From: Flavobacteriales bacterium
GTDB lineage: Bacteria > Bacteroidota > Bacteroidia > Flavobacteriales_D > Sanyastnellaceae
Reading direction: 5' to 3'
Assembly (NCBI GenBank): GCA_015665315.1
Contig: JADFAK010000088.1
Coordinates: forward strand, 1 to 63,555
DNA: 63,555 bases
Shown here: positions 25,753 to 33,323 of the stretch, one piece after another
Numbering within the stretch: the stretch's first letter is position 1
Layout: the number at the start of each line of letters is the position of its first letter
Program-made: the position numbers and the translations under genes
Notes under the pieces: model-generated
The model's input: only the letters and a program-made list of their open reading frames with translations
Database searches by the model: none
Told to the model about the DNA's origin: nothing

Positions 25753-27840
25753 ATGAATGCAATGTTATCTCGTACTACGAATTCCAGGAATGGCATCCGA
25801 TTTTATCGTTTGATGGCCTTGATTGGCATTTGTACTTCTATTTTTTACGGTCTGGTTTTTCTCGTGATATACTCAGAGGGAAATGAGATGATATGGGATC
25901 GTGTGGTGGTTCTTTTCATTTGCGTTGTAGGTTACCTCATGACTTTTTCGAAGAAAATAGATCCTCGAATAATTTATACCTATTCCTACTGTCTCTTCTA
26001 TGTTTTTACGGCTCAAGTCGTCTTTTCGGCAGCTCAAAACTCCTTTCAGTTCACGTATTTGGTTGCGCTCATCCTGGTGATGCAGGCCCTTTCGATTTCA
26101 TTTAGAAAAATTGGACAAGCGGCTGCTTATTTGACCTATGTATGCCTTGCAAGCGGCGGTTTTCTGCTTTTCTATCCATCGACACAAGTGAGTGGGTTTT
26201 TTGTCTTTATGACATTGATAACCAGTTCTTTGTTGCTCATGATTACCGTTCGAATAAAAGGGAGGTTTCAGCGCAATTTTAAAATTCACGAAGAATTGCT
26301 CACGACCATTGTATCTAAGACGGAGTACGCCTTGTTTTTGACGGATTTTGAGGGTGATATCTTCGATATAAACTCGCGATGTGAAGATCTTTTTGGTTAT
26401 ACGAAGGATGAATTCATTGGAAAGAATTTCAGTTTTTTACGAGACAAGGCACTTACTGAAGAAGAGGATCAGGAAGGCGTAAAAGCGATGCTTGAGAACA
26501 AGTTTTGGAACTCCGAATTTGAAATGCGACACAAAGATGGAAGCCTTTTTATAGGCTATGTGAGTGTAGGATGGATTAAGAAGTTTGAGCGAGAGTATCT
26601 CATCTACCGTGTGAAGGATGTAACACTGGAAAAAGAAAGAGAAAACGAATTGATTGAAGCGAGAGATCGAGCGGAGGAAGCTGTGAAAATGAAATCACAA
26701 TTCTTGGCCACCATGAGTCACGAAATTCGAACGCCTATGAATGGGGTGATAGGAATGACGGCGCTTTTGGCGAGGACAAAATTGAATGAGCAACAATCCA
26801 ATTTTGTAGACACGATTAAAAAGAGCGGGGAAAACCTACTGGTAATTATCAACGATATCCTGGATTTCTCCAAGATTGAGTCGGGCAAGATTGAATTGGA
26901 CACGCATGCATTCGATCTCAAGGAAATGCTCGTGGACATTTTGGATTTATTGGGTCCTATTGCTAAGTCTAAATCACTCGATATCGCGTTGAAGGTGAGT
27001 CCGAATGTGCCAGACACAGTCGTGACCGACAGCACTAGACTAAAACAAGTATTAATAAACTTGCTCAACAACGCCATCAAGTTCACCCCGAAAGGCAATG
27101 TGAGGGTAACAGTCGATGCGAAAACGGATCAAACTGGTCGGTCAACGCTGGAATTTGCCGTGATAGATACGGGTATCGGCATCCCGCAGGATAAAATGGA
27201 CACACTTTTCGATTCCTTCACACAGGTGGATTCCAGTACCACAAGAGAATATGGAGGCACGGGGTTAGGATTGAGTATTTGCAAGGAACTTGTGGAGCTC
27301 ATGGGCGGAGAAATAGTTGTGAGCAGTAATGGGGCGGAGGGTTCGACATTTGAATTCAATGTGGAATATCAAGAAGCTGGAGACGAACTTAAAAAGGTGG
27401 TGAATTCCCAAGAATTGTTGGATGCTCGTTTGGCGTCCGTGAATTTGGGAGCGCGAAAAATATTGATTGCAGAGGATAACCTTGTCAACCAACAAGTAGC
27501 ATTAATGATGCTCAAAGGATTTGGTGGAAGCGCCGATGTGGCAGGGAATGGTGCAGAGGCCGTGGCCAAATGTGCAGACCAAGAGTATGACCTCATCCTT
27601 ATGGATATCCAAATGCCCGAGATGGATGGTATTGAAGCCACAGAGCATTTGAATCATGCGATGGGAGATAAGCGTCCTTATATTATAGCCTTGACGGCAA
27701 ATGCGATGCAGTCGGATAAGGAAAGGTGCTTGTCGGCAGGAATGAACGGATTCCTCTCAAAGCCAATAATATTGAATGACTTCAAACAAGCACTAATCGA
27801 CGCATTTACTGAAAAAGTTGATATTCAAACAGGTGACTGA
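25753..27840 (+). CDS. Membrane hybrid sensor histidine kinase with PAS and receiver domains
   Basis: 695 residues. About six hydrophobic helices (17-165) form an integral membrane sensor. A PAS domain follows (about 183-292, with FEGDIFDINSRCEDLFGYTK). Next are the kinase core with H-box MSHEIRTPMNGVIGM (His323), N-box LINLLNNAIKF, G-boxes DTGIGIP and GGTGLGLSICKELVE, and finally a receiver domain (about 571-690) with AEDN acidic pair, LILMDIQMPEMDG (phospho-Asp) and FLSKPI (Lys). All catalytic motifs are intact. No DNA-binding output or separate regulator is encoded nearby. It is followed after 75 bp by a second hybrid kinase, so the two may share a signalling pathway. The stimulus is unknown. 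Confidence 0.95.
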   Translation: MNAMLSRTTNSRNGIRFYRLMALIGICTSIFYGLVFLVIYSEGNEMIWDRVVVLFICVVGYLMTFSKKIDPRIIYTYSYCLFYVFTAQVVFSAAQNSFQFTYLVALILVMQALSISFRKIGQAAAYLTYVCLASGGFLLFYPSTQVSGFFVFMTLITSSLLLMITVRIKGRFQRNFKIHEELLTTIVSKTEYALFLTDFEGDIFDINSRCEDLFGYTKDEFIGKNFSFLRDKALTEEEDQEGVKAMLENKFWNSEFEMRHKDGSLFIGYVSVGWIKKFEREYLIYRVKDVTLEKERENELIEARDRAEEAVKMKSQFLATMSHEIRTPMNGVIGMTALLARTKLNEQQSNFVDTIKKSGENLLVIINDILDFSKIESGKIELDTHAFDLKEMLVDILDLLGPIAKSKSLDIALKVSPNVPDTVVTDSTRLKQVLINLLNNAIKFTPKGNVRVTVDAKTDQTGRSTLEFAVIDTGIGIPQDKMDTLFDSFTQVDSSTTREYGGTGLGLSICKELVELMGGEIVVSSNGAEGSTFEFNVEYQEAGDELKKVVNSQELLDARLASVNLGARKILIAEDNLVNQQVALMMLKGFGGSADVAGNGAEAVAKCADQEYDLILMDIQMPEMDGIEATEHLNHAMGDKRPYIIALTANAMQSDKERCLSAGMNGFLSKPIILNDFKQALIDAFTEKVDIQTGD

Positions 27841-27884
27841 TTCGTTTTACTTGCGTCTTAAGTAGAGATCACCTTTGTGTTCCG

Positions 27885-27892
27885 TAAATTTG
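27885..27892 (+). promoter_or_regulatory. -7 box (TAAATTTG) before the second hybrid kinase
   Basis: A perfect TAnnTTTG match 23 bp before the ATG at 27916. This suggests the second kinase gene can be transcribed separately. A clear -33 TTG was not seen at 19-23 bp. Confidence 0.45.
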
Positions 27893-27915
27893 CGGACTGA
27901 AGTTATATTATCAGC

Positions 27916-30120
27916 ATGGCTGAACGCTTAAATCTGTCCAAATATTACATTCTTTTCTTGTCCACCGTAATCGCTCTGATTATCGTGTCACAAGTGATAA
28001 TTCACTTTTCCCTCAAAGAACAACAGCACGATAGTACGAAGGTAAATATCGCGACAAGGCAGACGGAGCTTCTAACTTCAATTGCACTTAAATCGAAAGA
28101 AATTCAGGACGGTGAATACACCGATTTTCGAAATACCGCCAAAGACCTTGAAATCCTCTATCAGAAGTGGAAAGATTCTCATCGTGGTTTGGTGAATGGC
28201 AGCGTGGCCTATCAGTTGTCGGGTGAGAATTCGACGGTAGTGGAGAACTTGTTTTCCGACCTCACCCCGGAATTCGTAAAGCTCTCCAAAAGCATTGAGA
28301 AAATCATGCAAGCTGGTCAGGGGGAAGATATTTCTGAATCGGTAAATACGATCTTGAACGGTGATGATGAGTACCTCAGCATCATGAAAAAGATCTCCTA
28401 CCAATACGTGATCGAAAGTGAAGCCCGCGTGGCGAATGCTAGAATGATTGGTTGGATATTGACCGGACTTACGGTTTTGGCTCTGTTGTTCAGTTTTGCA
28501 TTATTCATTCGGCCCATGTTTCGTCGATTGAGTTCACAAAATGAAGAGTTGATTTCCCTCAACCGAGATTTGGAGAAGACGAGCAAAGTGAAAGGCGAGT
28601 TTTTGGCCAATATGAGCCATGAGATTCGCACGCCTTTGAATGGCATCATTGGCATGTCGGGCCTACTCAACAAAACCAAGTTAGAAGACGAGCAAAAAGA
28701 ATACGTACAGTCGATTCGTAAGTCGGGTGAAAACCTATTGGTGATTGTTTCCGATATCCTTGATTTCTCGAAAATCGAGGCAGGCAAAATGGAACTGGAT
28801 CCTCAGTATTTTGAATTGAATCAGTGCATTGACGAGGTGGTAGACTTGCTCAAACCATCAAGCATCGAGAAGAAGATCGAGTTGATGTATTACATCGAGC
28901 CTGAAGTTCCCTCGCACATAACACTCGACTCATTCCGACTGAAACAGGTATTGATCAATCTGCTGAACAATGCGATCAAGTTTACAGAACAGGGAGAAGT
29001 GGTGCTACAGGTGGGAGTCGTGGATTTCGATCAAGGATTGATGCAGTTGAAATTCTCGATTCGAGACACTGGAATTGGCATTGAGTCGGAACAAGTAGGC
29101 TTGCTCTTCAAATCATTTAGCCAGATCGATTCTTCAAACACAAGGAGATACCAAGGAACAGGATTGGGGCTGGCGATTTGCAAGAACATCGTCAATCTGA
29201 TGGGAGGAAAGATCTGGGTCGATAGTCAATTGGGCAAGGGATCGGATTTTCAATTCACAGTAATATGCGAAGCGGCAAGCTCTGCACCAGAAGATTCTAT
29301 TAATGTACAATTGGTCAAAGGGCTCAAAGCATTGGTTGTAGACGACAATACGACGAACCTGAAGATCTTGGTAAAGCAGCTCGCGAATTGGGGAATTCAG
29401 GCAACCCCTTTCAACGACCCGGATTTGGTGATGGACTTGATTAGCAATTTGCGCAAGTTCGACCTTTGCGTGCTCGACATGCAAATGCCTGGCATCGATG
29501 GAAAAGAGCTTACCAAGAAAATACGTGAGCACTATCCTGATACGGAGCTGCCCATAATCGTCCTATCTTCGGTAGGTAAGTCACTCCTCGGAGATGACGA
29601 AGGACTGTACTCTGCATACCTTACCAAGCCAGTGAAACAAAAGCACTTGCTCACGACGATTTACAAAGTGATGGGATTGAGTGAGCAGACACAAGCGGTG
29701 GGTGCGATCAAATCGGGAACACATATTGGTAATTTCGGATCCAACGACTTGCGGATTCTCATTGCAGAAGACAACGAGATTAATCAAGCGGTGACAGCAA
29801 AGACACTTGAAATGCTTGGCTACAAGTCGGAACGCGCTTTCAATGGCAACGAAGTACTGGACAAAATCAATGCGCGCGATTTCGATCTTATTTTGATGGA
29901 CGTGCATATGCCTGAATTGGATGGATTGCAAACCACCAAGAAGATTCGCTCCATGTTCCACAAAGAAGAATCACCTGTTATCATCGGATTATCGGGCGTT
30001 GAGGGCGAAGAGGAAAAGAAGAAATGCCTGAAAATGGGCATGGACGATTTCCTAGCCAAGCCACTTGATATGGATGAATTGGCGGGTAGGTTGTCGCATT
30101 GGTTTCCTTCGAATCAGTAG
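27916..30120 (+). CDS. Hybrid histidine kinase with two receiver domains
   Basis: 734 residues. Two transmembrane helices (about 10-32 and 178-198) bracket a helical extracytoplasmic sensor resembling the PilJ/type IV pilus chemoreceptor N-terminal domain (RQTELLTSIALKSKEIQDGE). The kinase core has MSHEIRTPLNGIIGM (His235), LINLLNNAIKF, DTGIGIE and GTGLGLAICKNIV. The first receiver (about 475-595) has VVDDN, CVLDMQMPGIDG and YLTKPVK. The second (about 615-732) has IAEDNEINQ, LILMDVHMPELDG and FLAKPLD. Both phospho-acceptor Asp residues are present. There is no histidine phosphotransfer domain or output domain. It lies downstream of another hybrid kinase on the same strand. The stimulus is unknown. 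Confidence 0.95.
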   Translation: MAERLNLSKYYILFLSTVIALIIVSQVIIHFSLKEQQHDSTKVNIATRQTELLTSIALKSKEIQDGEYTDFRNTAKDLEILYQKWKDSHRGLVNGSVAYQLSGENSTVVENLFSDLTPEFVKLSKSIEKIMQAGQGEDISESVNTILNGDDEYLSIMKKISYQYVIESEARVANARMIGWILTGLTVLALLFSFALFIRPMFRRLSSQNEELISLNRDLEKTSKVKGEFLANMSHEIRTPLNGIIGMSGLLNKTKLEDEQKEYVQSIRKSGENLLVIVSDILDFSKIEAGKMELDPQYFELNQCIDEVVDLLKPSSIEKKIELMYYIEPEVPSHITLDSFRLKQVLINLLNNAIKFTEQGEVVLQVGVVDFDQGLMQLKFSIRDTGIGIESEQVGLLFKSFSQIDSSNTRRYQGTGLGLAICKNIVNLMGGKIWVDSQLGKGSDFQFTVICEAASSAPEDSINVQLVKGLKALVVDDNTTNLKILVKQLANWGIQATPFNDPDLVMDLISNLRKFDLCVLDMQMPGIDGKELTKKIREHYPDTELPIIVLSSVGKSLLGDDEGLYSAYLTKPVKQKHLLTTIYKVMGLSEQTQAVGAIKSGTHIGNFGSNDLRILIAEDNEINQAVTAKTLEMLGYKSERAFNGNEVLDKINARDFDLILMDVHMPELDGLQTTKKIRSMFHKEESPVIIGLSGVEGEEEKKKCLKMGMDDFLAKPLDMDELAGRLSHWFPSNQ

Positions 30121-30175
30121 TTTGTTTCTACAATAGAGGATTTTCTGAACCCCCGATTTATGTTACAGGTAGAAG

Positions 30176-30360
30176 CTAAATGCTCAGGATTTCTTGGAGT
30201 ATAAGAATCATTTTTTCATGCTTCTCGGTATTTCCATTTTTAAATTTGTTTAGATTTTGAAGTTTCCATTTAATACTTGGGAAACGTGATAAATCGTGTA
30301 TTTCCCAATTCGGTTGCAACCGATGAAATCCCATTAAAAACTCTTTGTCCTCCACGGTAA
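30176..30360 (-). pseudogene. C-terminal remnant of an AbiEii-type toxin gene
   Basis: A minus-strand open stretch of about 60 residues ends at a TAG at 30176-30178. It includes TVEDKEFLMGFHRLQPNWEI, then a Leu-Pro-like SIKWKLQNLNKFK and a His-containing tail KHEKMILILQEILS. This pattern (Trp-Lys-Leu, then Asn-x-x-Lys, Lys-His) is that of the C-terminal end of nucleotidyltransferase AbiEii/AbiGii toxins. It lies on the same strand and downstream of the AbiEii N-terminal fragment at 31902-32216. The roughly 120 middle residues are missing and 1.5 kb of repeats and unrelated DNA lie between. The homology is judged by eye and should be confirmed. Confidence 0.6.
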
Positions 30361-31567
30361 GACGAGAATTTGTCCCGTAGGGACTATATATGGGTAGAAC
30401 AAAAATGAGTTAGGAGATTCCACCGTGCCGTTAGGTGCGGGATTTTTGACGCCTGGCGCACGGACAAAAACTAAAATGAAGGCGAATATGGCCAATTCAA
30501 ATTCACGCAGTTATTGCAGTTGAGAATTGGCAAAGTTTGATTTCAAACTTCTGGAAAGATCGGATGTATTTGTTCAAAGAAATGAAGTGATTTATTCCGT
30601 ACCTGACGGCACGGGGGCTGCACGAGGGCGGCATTTGCTACCGATATTTTGTCCCTACGGGACAGGCGGTAAGTCGAAAAAGCAATCTTGGTCAACATTC
30701 TCAATTGGCAGCTCGCGTTTATAGTCAGAATTGCCGCATCTACAAAACTTCCACGCGATCATGACGGGATGAAAACCATGATTCTCGATATTCGGCCACG
30801 TTCTAATCGGTAAGACAAGAATTTGTCCCGTAGGGACTATATATCGGTAGAACAATAACCAGTTAAGAGATTCCACCGTGCCGTTAGGTACGGGATTTTT
30901 CACGACCGGCTCACGGATGAAAGTTAACATGAAGAAGAATATGGCCAATTCAAATTCACGCAGTTATTGCAGTTGAGAATTGGCAAAGTCTGATTTCAAA
31001 CTTCTGGAAAGATCGGATGTATTTGTTCAAAGAAATGAAGTGATTTATTCCGTACCTGACGGCACGGGGCTGCACGAGGGCGGCATTTGCTACCGATATT
31101 TTGTCCCTACGGGACAGGCGGCAGGTCGAAAAAGCAATCTTAGTCAATATTCTCAATTGGCGGCTCGCGTTTACCGTCAGAATTGCTGCATCTACAAAAC
31201 TTCCACGCGATTATGAAGGGATGAAAACCATGATTCTCGATATTCGGCCACGTTCTAATCGGTAAGACAAGAATTTGTCCCGTAGGGACTATATATCGGT
31301 AGAACAAAATGAGTTAGGAGATTCCACCGTGCCGTTAGGTACGGGATTTTTCACGCCTGGCGCACGGATGAAAGTTAATATGAAGGAGAATATGGCCAAT
31401 TCAGATTCACGCAGTTATTGCAGTTGAGAATTGGCAAAGTCTGATTTCAAACTTCTGGAAAGATCGGATGTATTTGTTCAAAGAAATGAAGTGATTTATT
31501 CCGTACCTAACGGCACGGGGGCTGCACGAGGGCGGCATTTGCTACCGATATATAGTCCCTACGGGAC
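30356..31567. repeat. Tandem array: three ~292-bp inverted-end elements separated by two 160-bp spacers
   Basis: The array has a period of 452-453 bp; the GGTAAGAC landmark occurs at 30356, 30809 and 31261. Elements run 30371-30663, 30824-31115 and 31276-31567. Each begins with TGTCCCGTAGGGAC and ends with its reverse complement, and internally carries ACCGTGCCGTTAGGTACGG near the left and CCGTACCTGACGGCACGG near the right. Roughly 70-80 bp of imperfect terminal inverted repeat therefore enclose a core with further hairpins (GCCAATTC/GAATTGGC, AAGTTTG/CAAACTT). The spacers 30664-30823 and 31116-31275 are about 90 percent alike. Short reading frames across the array are not conserved between copies. 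The structure resembles REP/MITE-type non-autonomous elements. Confidence 0.92.
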
Positions 31568-31589
31568 ATACTTTGGTTGTGAAAAGAAA

Positions 31590-31652
31590 TCTCTTTCTCT
31601 TTCTTTTCCTCTGTTTAAAGCAGAACTTGAAGGCCAGAGCGAGAGCGAGTCT
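31590..31652 (-). repeat. Inverted partial copy of the 21-kb dispersed repeat
   Basis: Read on the minus strand, this segment (CGCTCTGGCCTTCAAGTTCT, then GCTTTAAACAGAGGAAA and purine-rich AGAAAGAGAAAGAG) matches the right-hand part of the repeats at 20705-21330. The match shows that family is dispersed, not only tandem. Confidence 0.75.
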
Positions 31653-31901
31653 TGAGAAATTCGGTTGTTCACATGGTTTTTTCTTGCTCATGCAGTTTCT
31701 CGTCAGGGATATTCACAAATAGCTAGCTTCTCAGTGCATGAAGCGTTAAACCTACTCCGAAACCAGGCCAACTGGATTTGCTGTTCAAGTTGCTTGTTAT
31801 CAGGATTTTATCCAGTAGATCTCGGGAAGCAGGAGGAAGGTAAATTGAGAGGACGAACCGACTGTTCGCCGTGTTGGTTTCTGGTGACATATTGCGCATA
31901 G
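31653..31901. other. Unassigned sequence between repeat array and toxin fragment
   Basis: About 250 bp with no recognisable gene. Minus-strand frames of 60-65 residues exist but do not resemble the missing middle of an AbiEii toxin. This stretch therefore probably replaced toxin sequence and is not a simple frameshift within it. Confidence 0.5.
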
Positions 31902-32216
31902 TCATGTTCCGTTTTGATTTCGAATGATAAGCTTAGCAGACTCAACTTTGTGTTCGACTGAGCAGTTAGGAATAAGACCTTCAAGTTGTGTTTTAATGCG
32001 GTCAAGTGCCAATCGAATGCCTTGAAAAGAAGATTCCCGATTTGATATGGGAACGTATGTCAAATCAATATCAACTGAAAGTCTCGGGAGATTTCGAATG
32101 AATAGGTTGATTGCCGTTCCACCATGAAGCGCAAAACATGTTTCTTTAGCGACCTCAGGTAATACAGTCAATAACAGATCAACTTGTGCTCGATAGCCTT
32201 GATCAATCATAGGCAT
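31902..32216 (-). pseudogene. Truncated AbiEii toxin, N-terminal nucleotidyltransferase half only
   Basis: 104 residues from ATG at 32214-32216 (MPMIDQGYRAQVDLLLTVLP); a second ATG lies at 32208-32210. It shows the AbiEii nucleotidyltransferase start: ETCFALHGGTAINLFIRNLP followed by RLSVDIDLTYVP, i.e. the GGTA(I/L) motif and the DID/DLT catalytic acidic residues. It then breaks off at a TGA (31902-31904) right after KLIIRNQNGT. Family members are about 280-300 residues, so most of the second half is gone; a likely C-terminal remnant lies at 30176-30360. The start codon overlaps the end of the antitoxin gene by 8-14 bp, the usual abiE arrangement. Loss of the kinase-like/helical half should make the toxin inactive. 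Confidence 0.85.
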
Positions 32217-32973
32217 CAAGTTCTTTTGGAACCGTGATGTTGAATTCTGGAATAAATACTCCTCCTTTGACAATACTTCTCTTGCCAGTGCCCAGATCAA
32301 TTTTGGAAAGATCCAATCGCGACGACCATTGATGGTTTGCTTTGGCCGCCATGTACAAAAACAGTCGTTTTACCCTGATGGATGAACAGTTTATAAGCAA
32401 TTCTTGGACGTGCGCGGGTTGAAGATTGTTCAAGTTTTCGAGGAGCTGAAAGCACTCCAATAAACTAATTTGTTGAGGAGCCATATACAGGCATTCCAAG
32501 ATTGCTCTTGGTCTTGTGGATATTAAGATAGGCATGCCTTCATGCATGATTTGAGTAAGGCCCAAATTGGGTTTGATAAATGACGTACTCATATAGGTCA
32601 ATTCTACCTTCCAATTGTAATTTTTGTACCATGTAGGAAGTTGTTCTTTTGGCCCGCCCATTAGTGTTTTTGCTGTCGATGAGAACCGCAAGTAGTGGCT
32701 ATTTCCTGAAAGCTCAAGAGCCGTGAGCGCGGCTGGATGAATAGAAGATTGGGATTGGGTCTGCAATGCATATACTCCCCCAAGATAATTCACCTTATCT
32801 CCTTTTCGTATCAGAGCACCCTGACCTATCGATTCAAACCACTTACTTGACCTATACTTGGCTTGAAGAGAATAACTATAGCCTAGCTTCTTCAACCAGC
32901 TTGTGAGCACAATAGCTCCTGAAGGATGAGAGGCCAGTAGTGAGTTTAGTTTGGATGGTATAATTGCACTCAT
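32203..32973 (-). CDS. abiEi: AbiEi-type antitoxin of a type IV toxin-antitoxin system
   Basis: A 256-residue antitoxin and transcriptional repressor. The N-terminal winged-helix region is IVLTSWLKKLGYSYSLQAKY. The following segments IGQGALIRKGDKVNYLGGVY, GMPILISTRPRAILECLYMA and the C-terminal VFIPEFNITVPKEL are typical of AbiEi_3_N-containing antitoxins. Known AbiEi proteins neutralise AbiEii without forming a stable complex and repress their own operon by binding inverted repeats. An ATTAT-agcc-ATAAT repeat lies directly upstream here. The gene is full length and undamaged, while its partner toxin is truncated, so it is now an orphan antitoxin. Confidence 0.92.
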   Translation of the reverse strand: MSAIIPSKLNSLLASHPSGAIVLTSWLKKLGYSYSLQAKYRSSKWFESIGQGALIRKGDKVNYLGGVYALQTQSQSSIHPAALTALELSGNSHYLRFSSTAKTLMGGPKEQLPTWYKNYNWKVELTYMSTSFIKPNLGLTQIMHEGMPILISTRPRAILECLYMAPQQISLLECFQLLENLNNLQPAHVQELLINCSSIRVKRLFLYMAAKANHQWSSRLDLSKIDLGTGKRSIVKGGVFIPEFNITVPKELDAYD

Positions 32974-32979
32974 AGTGTA

Positions 32980-32993
32980 ATTATAGCCATAAT
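32980..32993 (-). promoter_or_regulatory. Inverted repeat upstream of abiEi, candidate operator
   Basis: ATTAT and ATAAT separated by 4 bp lie 7 bp before the antitoxin start, in a very AT-rich stretch. This position fits autorepression by AbiEi, known for the family, but binding here is inference. Confidence 0.35.
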
Positions 32994-33323
32994 AGTAAAC
33001 TATTCCAACGTTTGCATGAGTTTTTTCGCATGTTTGATTAGATTATATATCGAGTTGATAGTAACTTTCGACAAAACACCTAGAGCTAGTATGGTTTATA
33101 ATGGAGGTGATACCTAAACTAAGGGTGTTGTTATTGCGAAAATTATAAACCAGTTGTACGTGCTGATGTTACACGTTATCAACTCGGTTTCATTGCCATG
33201 TTGAGACTGATTTCGCCAAAGCTAGTCAGTAAACGTGGCTAAACGAGCAAAGCCATAAGCAGAAGAATGAAAATAGTAATGGTCGCCGAACCACGTCGTC
33301 GGACTAGGTCTTTGGCAGATCCC
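32994..33323. repeat. Gene-free region with a ~136-bp nested inverted repeat (33051-33186)
   Basis: The outer arms CGAGTTGATA (33051-33060) and TATCAACTCG (33177-33186) are exact inverses, extended by GTAAC/GTTAC. Inner arms TGGTTTATAAT (about 33091-33101) and ATTATAAACCA (about 33141-33151) are also exact inverses. The whole could form a long cruciform or structured RNA, or be a small non-autonomous element. The remaining sequence to 33323 shows no gene. Confidence 0.7.

Noticed and set aside
30356-31567. Possible CRISPR-like array
   Set aside because: Repeats are about 292 bp with inverted ends and the spacers are nearly identical to each other, unlike CRISPR; there are no cas genes.
30527-31655. 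Short repeated reading frames in the array (for example with RSDVFVQRNEVIYSV, or minus-strand WKFCRCGNSD)
   Set aside because: They appear in each copy only because DNA is repeated; stops and frame changes differ between copies and they run through palindromes.
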